This document shows positions 36,901 through 48,545 of a DNA stretch of 64,000 nt, piece by piece. The stretch is from Lytechinus pictus. Its lineage: Eukaryota; Echinodermata; Echinoidea; Temnopleuroida; Toxopneustidae. Under the pieces are notes generated by a model. It ran no database searches, had not been told where the DNA came from, and saw only the letters and a list, made by a program, of their open reading frames with translations. The stretch lies in assembly GCF_037042905.1 (NCBI RefSeq), contig NC_087251.1, positions 41,350,373 through 41,414,372 on the forward strand, given 5' to 3'. Both the position numbers and the translations under genes were made by a program. Numbering within the stretch: the stretch's first letter is position 1; the number at the start of each line of letters is the position of its first letter.

Positions 36901-39900
36901 AAAAGTTAATGTGGAGCCTTGAAGATGAATTATTTACCTCAGTCATATTTCAACTAAGTCAAGCAGATTTATAATGTCCCTAGAGATTTTATTTTTGGAC
37001 AGTTACCTGTAATATTTTGGTGTACAAATAAATATGCATCCAAAATATAAACATGTGAAATCCAAATTGATGAATCTATGATATTCATTCACCTCCGCTC
37101 TTTAAGTTTTAGTGGTATCAACTTTAAATGAAAGATTATACACTTCCAGTCACAATTCTCACTATTACACTATAAAAGCACTGAACAAAAGATTTGTTTC
37201 CCTGAAGCTATTCTCTGTTATTATTGTGTAATAGTACTTTAAATTGTGACTGATAGTGTATAATCTTTCATTTAAAGTTGATACCACTAAAACTTAAAGA
37301 GCGGAGGTGAATGAATATCATAGATTCATCAATTTGGATTTCACATGTTTATATTTTGGATGCATATTTATTTGTATACACCTTGTGAATATAAAAAAGT
37401 GATACTTCTGAAAGCTGAATTGATGATATTTGCTTCAACAAGATAATAAGATTGTAACTTGTTTGCTCTCATCCGCAGAATCTAAGAGTTGTATCCCGAC
37501 CAGAGCGCAAGCAACGAAGAAGACCCCGGGCAAGAAAAACTGGTCCAAGACTCATCATGGAGCTCTGGACAAGATGGAATCCATTGATGCCTACCTCGAG
37601 AGGAAACAGAAGAGAGCAGAAGCTTTATCTGCCACCAAGAAGCAAAAGGTGTGAAAATACACAAGGGCCATGTTGCAAGAAAACATTAGCAAACCGATTG
37701 CAGAGTTATGTTTCAAATTTACAATTGATATGTTAATTGTAATTGGAACATATTGATTTTTTACTGCTTCTCGTGAGAAGTAGACCAGCAATCAAGTGCA
37801 ACTTTGCGATTTATCTTAGATTTTTTTTTTTTTTTACTTGAAACTGGCTTGCAAATTGGTTGCAAGTTTCTTGCAATTCCCTGTAAGGGTTATCATTATC
37901 TTGTCTCCTTTAACATGTAGAACAGTGGAAATGGAAAAGAAGTGAGTTGCATTATGACTGCCCTTCCTCAATCTAAGTAACATGAAGTTGTTGTCCAAAT
38001 GTTATTCATATAAGCTGATGAATGATGTGTGTAAACCATGCGATTGGGTACAAACTGAATATCAGATGTTCTGTATCAAATTTATAGATTTGCCTCCAGA
38101 TAAATCCAGGTTTTTCCTTATTAATTACATTATTTCGCTTATCTTGTTTCTGTCATTTTAATCCTGCTACAGATCCCAGCTGTTGCTAAGCCTGTCCTGA
38201 AACCAAAAGGCTTTGACTTTGCCTCCCCCAAGCCAGGTAACAAGCCCAAGAACTTCAGCTTTGCTTCTCCCAAGCCCACAAAGGCAACCATGCCCACCAA
38301 TCCCAAGTCGGCTAAGACAGTCTCCTTCAAGGTTTCCAAGCTTAAAACCCCAAAGAAGGTCACCCTGCCCAGTACCGTGGCTGCTCCCGCCGTCGAGAAG
38401 CGTAAGGCTACTCCTGGTGTCCGCAAGTCAATATCCGCACTGACTCCAAGATCAGTGCCGAGGAGATCGGTTGGAGGGGTGACTCCGGGCAACGAGAGGA
38501 AGTCTTTTGGAGGAACCAAGACGCCCTCAAGGAAATCAGTTGGAGGATTCTGCGCAGGAGATGGCAGGAAGTCACTTGGGGCTGCAAAGACCCCATCCAG
38601 GAAATCAGTTGGTGGTAAGGGACAAGTGCTCAATTATTTTTTTCAAATGTTAAATTTGCTGCCGGTCTCTGAGATAGTAGTCCGTCACCCTACTGACTTG
38701 ATCAATAACTAAAATTTGATTAGTAGTAGACAATGATCCCCTTAAATGAAAAGATAACATTTAGTGGATTGCCATTGATCGCGCTAGTACTCCATGAAGT
38801 TTGATATCTTACAATAGAATTAGTTTACCAGCAAGGAGCATATTTAAAGTAAATCTTACAACGAGTATGAACTAAATGTATTCACAGTGTCGTAATTATA
38901 TTTCCTGTTTATTGTGCTTGAAGGATTTGAGAGATACATGTACTAGTAATCTTAGCTGGGTTTTTTTCTTGCATTTACTTTCCATTTAGATTTCATTTAT
39001 TACTTATATAGTTTCATGTTTTAAGGAATTCAGGAAGTATGTTTCCCTTTCATTGGGCATGGCAAGAAAATTGAGAGTAATTGAATGCAAATCAACTACA
39101 AATTTGCATAATTTAGTCAGAAGATTTACACTTGACTTTGGGATTTTCACTTATTTAGAATATGAAAAAGTTTCCTGAAACTCCCCATTGTTACAGGGGT
39201 GTGACAGTTTACCTTTTTAGCTGATTTCATCTTTTTTTGTGTACTTTTTTTGTACAAATATAAAGGAGAGTTAGCAATTTCAGCTAGTTCTATTAGTGGT
39301 CACTTATATCCCTGATATAAATCTGTCACAAATAATATAGTTATTACCAGTGTAATCTAATATTTTTTGCAGGTGCTTTGACTCCGTTTGGCAAGACAGC
39401 AATTGCCACATCAGCAACCAAACCCAAGAACATGTTTGACCTCAAAGCATCTCTGTCCAAGCCTCTTTCATACAAACCCCATTCAGGTAAAATATTTTAC
39501 AGATCAAGAATAATGATAGTAATGATCATAATAATAATATGATTTATATAAAGCAGGGTGCTACATAACTTTTTAGAAGCACTTGCCCAGTTGGGCAAGT
39601 AAATTTTTAAATAGTTGGAATATACTTGCCCAAAAATCTTTTTCACTTGCCCGAAAAAATCCTTGAAATAAAAAAGTTGACCTCTTCAAAAGAAAGTTTT
39701 GCGATTTTGTAAACCATTGACCTTTTTCTCTCTTGACTGATCTACCTTGTTATTACATTTCTTTTTCCAAAGTGATTTTATCTTGCCTGCCACGACCAAA
39801 ATTAGGGTCAATATCATATCATATCGACCCTAATTTTGGTCATTCTACTGTTAGAATTTTTCTTTCCCAATTCGAGCAAGTAGTTTTGGTCTTTATTTCA

Positions 39901-41334
39901 AAACACTTGCCCGACTCTATTTTTTACTTGCCCCGGGCAATCAGGCAAGTACTTATGTAGCACCCTGATATAAAGTGCTAACTGCTAAATCCAATTTGTA
40001 GGGAGCGATTGGTGCATAAAGAATTCCTTCATGCATTTACTTGAATACCTGATAAGACTACAGCTGTACATTATAGGGATGTGTAATACATTTATTTGTA
40101 AAGTTTGCTATGATTTTATGGAGAAGTGATATGACAAGCAAAATGAATACCTCCAAGCCATTTTTTCATTTAAAATATCTTAAAGTTGAAATATGCAGAT
40201 ATTGATTAATCTTAGCACTTTTAACGCAGAATTTTAGGCCAAATAGTGTTTTTTTGCCACAATTGAACAAATATTCTTGGAAGTTATCTTTTATTGGAAT
40301 CTCAGCGTGAAATATTGTACAATTTTTTGGCACTTCATATTTCAGGCAAGTACAGACAGTACACCTTCATTTCTAATCTAGACTGGACAATACTTCAATA
40401 ATAAATAAAAAAAGATAAAAATAGAAGAAAGAAAATTGAAATAAACCTGCTATGTAGACTGTTGAGAACTGTCTTAATAAAAAAGAAAACACTTTTAACA
40501 CAGAATTTTAGGCCAAATAGTATTTTTTGCCACAATTGAACTAATATTCTTGGAAGTACAGTTATCTTTTAATGGAATCTCAGCATGAAATATTTTACAA
40601 TTTTTGGCCCTTCATATTCCAGGCAAGTACAGACAGTACTATGGAACACCTTCATTTCTAATCTAGACTGGACAATACCGGTACTTCAATAGTAAATAAT
40701 TTATTAAAAAAATAGAAGAAAGAAAATTGGAATAAAGCTGCTATGTAGACTGTAGCGAACTGTCTTAATGATAATAAAAAAAACACTTTACCAACTAAGT
40801 ATGTAGATGACTATTCCACTCACCATGTCCATTTATATTCTTTCCCCTAACTCATTCTATATGCCATTGCTATAAAATAAGCTACCTTTCTGCACGTCCA
40901 GCACTTTTTTTTCTCCATTTCTGTTTCAATACACGGACTGCTCATACCATGATATTTTGAGAGCATGATGATTTTTCATGTAAACCAGGATACAGAGACA
41001 AATTGTTTTTAAGAAGGTGCCACGTATATAGGCGTCAGATGTACATATTTCGTATAATTCCCAAATGCTTATAACATTATGTCTACGATTATGGTGAATA
41101 ATGTGTTGTTATTTTTCTTCCTTTGGCCATACAGGGAAGCTGAAACCGTTTGCCGAGAGCAAAATCAACAGCACCAACGTGAGGGCTCCTCCTTCCAATG
41201 TAGCGACTGCGAAGACGATGATTAAGAAACCCGTATTGAAGGGGCGTGATGCGAGGAGGGCGGGTAACATCAAACATCGTACTCAGAAGAGAAATGATAG
41301 CTTCATGGCTAACCGGGGTATCACTGGATGCTAG
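27974..41334 (+). CDS. NUSAP1: NUSAP1 (nucleolar and spindle-associated protein 1), ten exons
   Basis: Exons 27974-28069, 31217-31336, 31933-32103, 32709-32843, 33573-33697, 34236-34609, 37479-37648, 38173-38614, 39373-39486 and 41135-41334 (TAG) sum to 1947 nt: 648 residues, against 441 recalled for human. All junctions are GT-AG and in phase. Residues ~5-45 form a SAP-like helix pair ([16 protein letters not shown]). Exons 3 and 4 each carry a GRGRGR basic patch. Exon 7 has [14 protein letters not shown], the family's signature helix. Exon 8 holds repeated RKS-GG motifs. Exon 9 has LTPFGKT and [15 protein letters not shown], and exon 10 continues with GKLKPF, matching the human C-terminal box. 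The family binds and bundles microtubules around mitotic chromatin and shuttles to the nucleolus. The start is supported by homology of exon 1. Confidence 0.95.
28233..28770. repeat. ~540-bp foldback in NUSAP1 intron 1
   Basis: The left arm (about 28233-28533) and right arm (about 28549-28770) pair in order: CAGGGAGCCC/GGGCTCCC, GACTAGGGTGATTTA/AAATCACCCTAGTC, AATTGTGAAAACAGAAA/TTTCTGTTTTCACAATT, GGCAGTTTCCTGACA/TGTCAGGAAACTGCC, GAACCTCAAAAAA/TTTTTTGAGGTTC, and TACCCCCGTCTCGAT/ATCGAGACGGGGGTA. The loop is only about 15 bp. The left arm has about 80 bp of extra unpaired sequence. It begins 163 bp after the exon 1 donor. Confidence 0.85.
29299..29900. mobile_element. TTAA-flanked inverted-repeat element, family A (intact, 602 bp)
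   Basis: AGGGGAATCC termini with TTAA at 29295-29298 and 29901-29904. This is the reference copy for the interrupted one at 3739-5426. Its open frames (29428-29754) are not conserved between copies and are not genes. In NUSAP1 intron 1. Confidence 0.88.
30148..30728. mobile_element. TTAA-flanked inverted-repeat element, family C (intact, 581 bp)
   Basis: AGGAGAATGAAAC left, GTTTCATTCTCCT right, TTAA on both sides (30144-30147, 30729-30732). Inner arms AGATCACTAATGC and GCATTAGTGATCT pair. In NUSAP1 intron 1. Confidence 0.88.
32876..33034. repeat. Near-perfect 159-bp foldback next to the NUSAP1 exon 4 donor
   Basis: Arms of about 65 bp (GGGCCCGTTTCACAAAGG, CAACTGTTGTAACTTTGCC, ATGGTAAC) mirror the right side (GTTACAACAGTTG, CCTTTATGAAACGGGGCCC) around a ~30-bp centre. 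It starts 33 bp into the intron. It has the form of a miniature inverted-repeat transposon, but I see no clear target duplication. Confidence 0.82.
34676..34925 (+). mobile_element. tRNA-derived SINE (plus orientation) in NUSAP1 intron 6
   Basis: Head GTGGCTCAGTGGATAAC with B-box-like GTTTAAATCCC; body GGGTACCCGGTAGGAAGG; tail CTATATAAATGTTGCATATT. It lies 67 bp downstream of the exon 6 donor and is the same family as the copies at 2057-2372 and 9860-10145. Confidence 0.78.
35054..36921. mobile_element. 1.9-kb non-autonomous DNA transposon in NUSAP1 intron 6
   Basis: The left end CAAGGCTCGACATTA is the inverse of the right end TTAATGTGGAGCCTTG (one mismatch). AAGATG is duplicated at both flanks (35048-35053, 36922-36927). 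The subterminal regions on both sides carry several GGTGGCCCG / CGGGCCACC words, typical of transposase-binding arrays. The interior is T-rich (36160-36340) without a transposase. Confidence 0.78.
37019..37382. repeat. 364-bp palindromic foldback just before NUSAP1 exon 7
   Basis: Arms 37019-37173 and 37226-37382 are almost identical inverted copies (GGTG..ACAAATAAATATGC, CCTCCGCTCTTTAAG, AACTTTAAATGAAAG). There is one 2-bp indel at the outer end and a few differences near the centre. The loop is about 50 bp. It ends about 100 bp before the exon 7 acceptor. Confidence 0.88.
39554..39967. mobile_element. hAT-type miniature element in NUSAP1 intron 9
   Basis: CAGGGTGCTACATAA left, TTATGTAGCACCCTG right, and an exact 8-bp target duplication ATATAAAG (39546-39553, 39968-39975), which is diagnostic of hAT. 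Repeated CTTGCCC / GGGCAAGT words line both subterminal regions. 414 bp, no transposase. Confidence 0.9.
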
Positions 41335-41543
41335 GATTACCCTCCGTTGCTTTTTAGATGTTATTATGAATTGAAATGAAATTCACCAACAGTTTCTCAA
41401 ATCTTATTACAAAAAAAACAACAACTGGGAGCTCTGGGCTATTTCACCACCATTTTTACCCAGATTTTTCCAAGAGCCCCAGAAAACTAAAAAGAGCTCC
41501 AAAATTCCCATAAGACTAATTTATGTAAACTGTAATGTAATGG

Positions 41544-41549
41544 AATAAA
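41544..41549 (+). terminator. Candidate NUSAP1 polyadenylation signal
   Basis: AATAAA 209 bp after the NUSAP1 stop codon, the first canonical hexamer downstream. Confidence 0.55.
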
Positions 41550-41994
41550 CTTTGGCTGGTGATATCAAAAAGTAGCCTTGGATTATTGTATTTTTTTAAG
41601 ATCAATCTTTGGCCTGGAACAGACAGATGGAGGAAATGGTCGCTTCATACATTGTGTATGGCTTTATTCATCTGAAAGGAAGAGTGTGAAATATGTCACG
41701 AAGTGTAGTGGAACGAAAGACAGGCGGTGAAGATATTTTTATTACTTCCACTATTTAAACGTTTTCCTGTCGTTTTGACTGCTAAATTCTTTTAAACTGT
41801 TCTATGTATGCTTCACATTGCTGTTTGTGAAGTAATGCATGAATGACCTTTTTTAAATTACTGATCAGTGGAATATGAAATGCCAAACGGGAATCCCAAA
41901 TTTTTTATTAGATTTTTACGAGGTGTATCTGTATCGTTCAGTCTGCAAAATACCAGGATTGGCACATCACGCTAACTTGAAGAGCACTCTTAAG

Positions 41995-42612
41995 TAAATA
42001 TTGGTAATCACTATACCCATGAAGACTTCAAATTGGCATCATATATAATTTCATAGTGATGAAAGGCAAGGACTACTCTTCCATGTACTCCAATACATAA
42101 AATGGCTAAAATGTCATTTTTATTCAAAAGTTTTACTTCAAACTGTATTTTATTTTTGTTTCATGAAGACATCAAACAATATACTACCAGGGTACTTAGG
42201 AGAAAACCACCAATACCTGATAATTAGGTACATGGCCAACAGGAAAGTTGTCCCTGCCCCTTGTCATAATTTACTTACCCAGTTGAGGCTGCGATGAATG
42301 CAAGGAATGCTCCCCAGGGAGTGGAAATTGTGCACTTTTCGTGCGGGATTGAAATGAATCCAATGACCGGGGTAATAATATGCTGTAAAGCGCTTTGAGC
42401 CATTTCTGGGAAAAGTGCTATATAAAAATTGGCTATTATTATTATTATTATTGCCAATTTGAAATTGACATAGTCTTAGGGATCTCAATTCTACAACAGC
42501 CATAACTTCCTTATTGCTTGTCCGATTTCTTTCAAACTTTCACAATTCTGTTTTATTTATTTTTCTTCTTTCCAACACAACATTTTATGACCAAGGCTTG
42601 ATTTCCATTTAA
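41995..42612. mobile_element. Third family A element, 5'-truncated and carrying a SINE
   Basis: From AATATTGGTAATCACTA onward it follows the 29299-29900 copy. It lacks the first ~130 bp and ends in a mutated terminus (GATTTCCATTTAA). A SINE fragment interrupts it at 42286-42450. Confidence 0.8.
42286..42450 (+). mobile_element. 5'-truncated SINE inside a family A element
   Basis: It matches the 3' half of the 819-1172 SINE in opposite orientation (GCGATGAATGCAAGGAATGC, TGGAAATTGTGCACTTTTCG, ATTGAAATGAATCCAATGAC). It ends GCTATATAAAAATTGGC(TATTAT)n. The tRNA head is missing, as expected for 5'-truncated target-primed insertion. Confidence 0.85.
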
Positions 42613-43098
42613 TTTTTTTTTAGATAACTTTTCCATTGTATATACAATAAATTTAAAAAAATGATCACTTTAGGCAGAATTTTTCTCCGGATTTTCATTC
42701 ATTTTGACATCCTGAAAATTTATTTTAAGAAGAAACTGTAATAAAATATTTTGTAAATGAGCAGAGGGGGTAACTATATTTCATCCTCAAAATGTTATTC
42801 TAAAGTTCATAAAAACATGAATAAAAAAAAAAAAGGAGGTCTGGTTGCTGCGCTATCTCACAGCCAGCAATTTTCATCTTTATTTAAAAATAAACTTCTG
42901 TTTTTTATTATATTTAATAGTAGAAGTGACCATTAATTGCAGAGTTTCTGAATTGTAAGTAACATTTTTCCCTGAGTTTCCACCTCACACTCTGATGCCA
43001 ACACAATTATAAATAACTAAATAAATTGTCGGATAAGATACAGTGGAAAATTGATTTAGATATCATGTGCCAAAGACTTGCTTTTTATCATTAGATCT

Positions 43099-43260
43099 GG
43101 TGGGTGTTTCATTAAGCTGTTGGTAAATTAAGAGCGACTTTAAGAATGACTGGTGATCCTTTCTTACACGCTAAACCATCGCCTATGGTGTGTATACCAT
43201 TTACCAATAAAGGATCACCAGTCGTTCTTATCTTACGAACAGCTTTATGAAACACCCACC
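43099..43260. repeat. 162-bp foldback with GGTGGGTGTTTCAT ends
   Basis: The left arm GGTGGGTGTTTCATTAAGCT and right arm AGCTTTATGAAACACCCACC are inverse copies. Inner GACTGGTGATCCTTT and AAAGGATCACCAGTC also pair, leaving a ~30-bp loop. Confidence 0.8.
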
Positions 43261-44464
43261 TGTTGTCTTTAAATCTTAAGAATGGAGGATATTTACCTTC
43301 TTTTTTTTTTATGTACATTACTATTATTGTTATTTTGAAAATTTTACTAGATTTGCAGTTAGTTTACAAACTTTTAACCTCTAATTAATTCTTCAATCCA
43401 AGATAATTGATTCACGACCTTTTTTAATTTGTATAGATTGGCTTGACCTTGAAAATGTCACACACTGACACTGTCCACTCGGGAATATTAACAGTTTGTT
43501 CTATATAATATCCTTCCCCCTTTTTATTGCTCTATGAGAAAACACTATATAGAGATAATTCCCTTGCTTTTGTTCATGATTAAAAGGTCGGGGTATGGCC
43601 TACACTTTTTAGGATATGCACTTAAAATCAGAAATATTTCCATTTCTCTTGTCTACTACTTTGGAAATCCCTCTACTTCGTGTAAATGTATCATATGTAC
43701 ATTCATAGTTTATATATACAATGTACTTTCAAATTTGGATGTGCGATGTGCTCACTTATGATGGTAGAATGTTGTAAGTTTTCTTTTTATTTAGAGCACT
43801 ATAATGAAGTTTGTTTCGTACATGTAATTAGAAAATAGAGGTGATATTTAACTCTTTTTTAAATCTGATTGTATGATAATAATAACATTTAGGGGATTTT
43901 ATTTTAGGATTGGTTTTAATGTTGTTAGTCATGATAAATGCAGTATGTTCATTTACACATATTGTTAACAGTTATTATGTATTTTACTCCATTCGTATTA
44001 TTGATAAGGTGATAGTGATTGTTCTTTTGTACATTTTAATACGATTCATAGGAAAATGTTTTCTATCTTGTTTCTTGTAGTAATACAGTAGTTTCTTTCT
44101 CACCAAAATTCTCAAAAACAATTAAATCATGTCCCACACATTCTAGACTACACTGTAACATACATGTGCCTGTATTTAGTAGCATTAATGTTCATATGAT
44201 ATGACACTACACATTCTTATTTTCCATTTTCCCATATATTGTGAAAATGATTGTACATATGTAAAAAATGCACATAGAACAAGATAAATGCAAAATAGCA
44301 TTTTTGCTTGTAAATAATAAAATAAAGGCCTTTTTGTACATCCTCCTGGAAAAATAGTACATTGAATTTGCTTATGTCTTGTTTGTATGTATATTGAAGA
44401 TGAGAATTCAGCAAATGATACATTTTTTTTTAATTCTCTGATCCAAGCATTATGTGAAGGTATA

Positions 44465-45062
44465 CAGTTGAGGCCAGAAATTTACATACACCCGGGAATT
44501 TCAAAGAAAAGTTAACACTTGCCAAACATCATAACAGCTACTGTATCTTATAGAATATTTGTGCTATCATGACGAATATGATATCAAACAAATAAGTATT
44601 CCATGCCCCTCCATCACATTGCTTTGTCATCAGCAGCTGAAAAATATTTAGGTGTCATTTTTCCCAAAAAAGTCTTCATATTTTGGGCAAATTAAAAATA
44701 AAAACTTGACAAAAACATTTCAGATTACACTGTTTTGTGCAGTGGTGACATATCATGATAGAAAATGTAATTTAAATCATAGATTTGACATTTCTATATT
44801 TCTATGAAACGATGTTTGAAAATATAAACAATAGAATACATTTGGAACAAAATTTACTTTTTTCCCTCAAAGAAAATTCCACTTGAAATATACTTTAATC
44901 CCAATAGCATATCATGTGAAAGAGCTTAATATGCTCTTTTATTTGATACCAAATTCGTCATGGTAGTATTTATATTTCTGAAGATATAGTAAATTTTACG
45001 ATGTTTGGCATGTGAACAAATTTTACTGAATTCCGGGTGATGTAAACTTTTGGCCACAACTG
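44465..45062. mobile_element. Non-autonomous Tc1/mariner-type element
   Basis: CAGTTGAGGCCAGAAATTTA at the left is the inverse of the right end (TTTTGGCCACAACTG), with TA on both sides. CAGTTG.GGCCA and a following ACATACACC are typical Tc1 termini. 598 bp without a transposase reading frame. Confidence 0.85.
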
Positions 45063-45703
45063 TATGAGGGATATATTAATTTGTATTTCTGTTATCAGAG
45101 ATAGAAATTCACAGATTGTCAAGAAAAGAAACTTCAAAATAATCACTATGCAAATTAGTTGCAAGTATCTGTCACTTTTGTTTCTTACGGAAAGATTATT
45201 GTTTGCGTTTTTAGTTTTTGGGGAAATATCATGAGATACCATGTCATACTGTTCTAGATTATCTGAGGTCACGACATCCATTTTCTTTTCTGTCAGGTAT
45301 CGATTAAACCTTTCCACTTCATGCATTCAACCTATGTACAGGGTAAAATATTCCACTATGTTCAAAGGAGTACAGTCCTAGACTATATCAAATTCCTTAT
45401 GACCCGGGAAAATCTTTTTTACTTCCTGGACAAAGTTTGACTTAAGGGTAAAATATTCCATTTTGAGATATGGAATACAGTTGACATTAGTACATGATCA
45501 ACTATTTCAAAACTTTGGAACAAACAAAATCTTTTTTATTTTCATGGCGCATTTCAACTTAGAAGACCCAAATAATACTTTTCAAAATGTAGTCTAAAAA
45601 ATTTCTTCGACTTAAGAAGTGATTTCAATTTTGCAATTAAACCCAAATGCCAGTCCTAACAATCTATCTCAAAGTTTTTCTGTCTTTCTTATTTCTCTCT
45701 TAA

Positions 45704-48001
45704 GGACGTTCCACAGTTAAAATGAAGTCCATGTCATTTTCACCAAATTTTGCAGAGAGTTACTTTGGTATCTATGCATTATGAAAATGCAAAAAATAAT
45801 ATAGGTTCATGTGCTTATTTTTTTTCTACGGGTCTCCAAATTCGCCGTATTTGAATGATATGCAATCTTGTGCAATCAAGAGAATTATGCCCCTCTTAGA
45901 CCTCACGAATTTTCAAATTCGTTTAAATCATCTTTACTGAGTGGATACCGCATCAAACTTCATCAAATTTTCAAGATATATTACAAAGTGTATACCAAAG
46001 GGTACCAAAGTAAGAGAAAGTCTTTTAAGTGGTAAAACTATATCTATTTGGAGTCATCAGCGCCCTCATTTGGCAAGAATTGTGCAAAAACTCGGAAAAA
46101 GCAAATCTTCAAAGACGTGAATATATTTTTACTCAAAAATTAAAAAAGTATTTTGTAATCTGCACTTTTTTCAAAATCCATGTCATCTTCATCAAATTCA
46201 TCCAAATTGTAGAAGAATGCATATCGAAGGTGTAGGAAAGTTAAAAATATGGGGTCCATGTGCTCGTTTTTTAACTATGAGTGTCCGAAGTGATGCGAGT
46301 TGGCATGAAAATCGCCAAAAATGCGCCCAAAACGTGCAAAAGTCTAATTATGCCGTCTAAAATGCGAATGGTTCCGTAGTTTTGCCCCCGAACACTCAAA
46401 ATCCATGTCATTTTCATCATACTCTCTAGATTTGTAGAGAAATATATTCTAAAGGCATTAAAATATTAAAAATATGGGGTCCATGTGCTCGTTTTTAAAC
46501 TGTCAGTGTCCAAAGTGTTGCGAGTTGGCTTGAAAATATTGAAATCCACCTAAAATGCGCCGAAAACGTGCAAAAGTCTAATAATACCGTCTAAAATGTG
46601 AATGGTTCCGTTGTTTTGCTCCCTAACATTCAAAATCCATGTCAATTTCATCCTACTCTCTAGATTTGTAGAGAAATATATTCTTAAGGCATTAAAATAT
46701 TGAAAACATGGGGTCCATGTGCTCGTTTTTAAACTATCAGTGTCTAAACGGTTGCGAGTTGGCTTGAAACAGCCCAAAATGCGCCAAAAACACGCACAAG
46801 TCTTATAATACCGTCCGAAATGTATAAAATAAGAATGGTTCCGTAGTTTTGCTCCCAAACATTCAAAATCCATGTCATTTTCATCATACTCTCTAGATTT
46901 GTAGAGGAATATATTTTGAATAAGTTAAGATATTTAAACTATGGGGTCCATGTGCTCGTTTTCAAATTATCAGTGTCCAAAATATTGTGGGTTGGCTTGA
47001 AACAGCCCAAAATGCGCCGAAAACAAGCAAAATAATGTCTGTTAATACCGTATAAAATGCGAATGGTTCCGTAGTCTTGCTGCCAAACATTGAAAATCCA
47101 TGTCATTTTCATCATACTTTGCACATAGATACTTTAGCATCTGAATATTCCAAATATACAAAAATTTACATGGGTCCATGTGCTTGATTTTTTGCTATAG
47201 AGCTTCAAAGTTAACCCAAAATGAATGATGTTTTTAATAATTGCGCATCCAAAAGAATTTGGCATTTTTAGACCTCACGAGATCACGATAATAATGAGTT
47301 TAAAGCTCTATAACTCAGTCAAAATCCATGAAGATTTCATCAAATTTTGCAATATGATTAATAATTGTATCCGTAAGATGGATCATTTATTTATTTTGCT
47401 TTCAATTGTTTGCTCATTGAAGTCTTACAACACTCTCGTTCTTAAAAATTGCGGGAAAGATATTCAACCTCAAAAAATTCAAATTTCAATAACAAACTTG
47501 AGAAGTAAAAAAATGCTGCACTTTAGTCAAAACCCATGTCATTTTCACCAAAATTTGCCCAAGTTGTAGAGGAAGCTATACCTTAGAGGGGCAAACATTA
47601 AAAAATATGGGTTCATGTGCTTGTTTTCAAACTATCAGCACTCTTATTATAGCAATTTGCTTCTTAAAACACCCGAAAACGCGCCAAAAGCTTTGTATCT
47701 ATATAATTATGTGAGGAAAAATTCCGAACCACTTTTCCATTTATTCATCATACTTTGCAGCACTACAGAGAAACTATTTTGAAATTGTAGAGGAATAAAT
47801 AAAATGGTCCATGGAATAATTCAAGTTTATTAGCTTCATAAAATAACACATCGGATCTGCAGTTAGTGCAGATAAGGAGAAAAATCAGCTCACATATAAC
47901 CTACAGCTGATTAATCACCAGTTCATCCATTGTGACGTCAGCGCGCAGAGTGTAAAATAAGTGCAGATCATGATGCGCACAAACATAACTGTGGAACGTC
48001 C
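45704..48001. mobile_element. TTAA-flanked 2.3-kb element made of ~230-bp tandem units
   Basis: Including the TTAA, the ends TTAAGGACGTTCCACAGTTA (45700-45719) and its exact inverse (47986-48005) bound the element. Inside, a CCATGTCATTTTCATCA-like word recurs at 45730, 46179, 46404, 46638, 46871 and 47099. Diverged versions occur near 45943, 47327 and 47535, at 208-234 bp spacing, so about nine diverged units fill it. A second shared word is GGGTCCATGTGCTCG. No transposase is seen; the minus-strand frame at 46550-46873 spans repeat units only. Confidence 0.87.
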
Positions 48002-48122
48002 TTAACATCTCTTTCTCTCTGTCCACCACTTTCTCTATCTAGTCTACAAGCACAGACCTTTTAATGCATAATGTAGAGGTCTGAAGTAGTGAGACTAGAT
48101 TCATTATGCACTGTGACACAGA

Positions 48123-48404
48123 GGCCTGTATTCTGAAGTCGGGTTTAACTTAAACTCGGGTTTAAAGTTGTGGTTTAAGTATGGATAGCCAATTGTTACA
48201 TAAATCATCAAGGGTAGGGATATCATATTTCAGCTCATTTGGCTCTCAAATAATTCACAATTGTCTAGGAAGTATAAATAGATGATTGTCTTCACCATCG
48301 GTGAATCAGGACGGGGCACAGTAAACATAAGAAACATACAACTTAATAAAAAATTTGACACTTTTGGCTTCCCATACTTTTAGCACTAACTTCAGAATAC
48401 GGGC
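48123..48404. mobile_element. Inverted-repeat element related to 12145-12475
   Basis: Left GGCCTGTATTCTGAAGTCGG, right TTCAGAATACGGGC. It shares GGATAGCCAATTG and TTTGGCTTCCCATA (in either orientation) with the COQ6 intron 6 copy. Confidence 0.72.
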
Positions 48405-48545
48405 AAGAGAGTTTGGCATCTAGTCTCCATCCTAGACATGGTATATGAGTCTGTGCTTACAGAGTACCCCTTTCTCTCTCTCTCTTACTCTGCCCTTTTC
48501 CCATTCACAATCTCCCCTTCCATTGCTCCCATTTCCTTTACTTGA

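Noticed and set aside
38139-38633. 164-residue minus-strand protein
   Set aside because: Antisense shadow of NUSAP1 exon 8; its repeats mirror the RKS-GG motifs.
46550-46873. 107-residue minus-strand protein with an internal duplication
   Set aside because: The duplication is the ~230-bp DNA repeat; the frame is not kept in neighbouring units.
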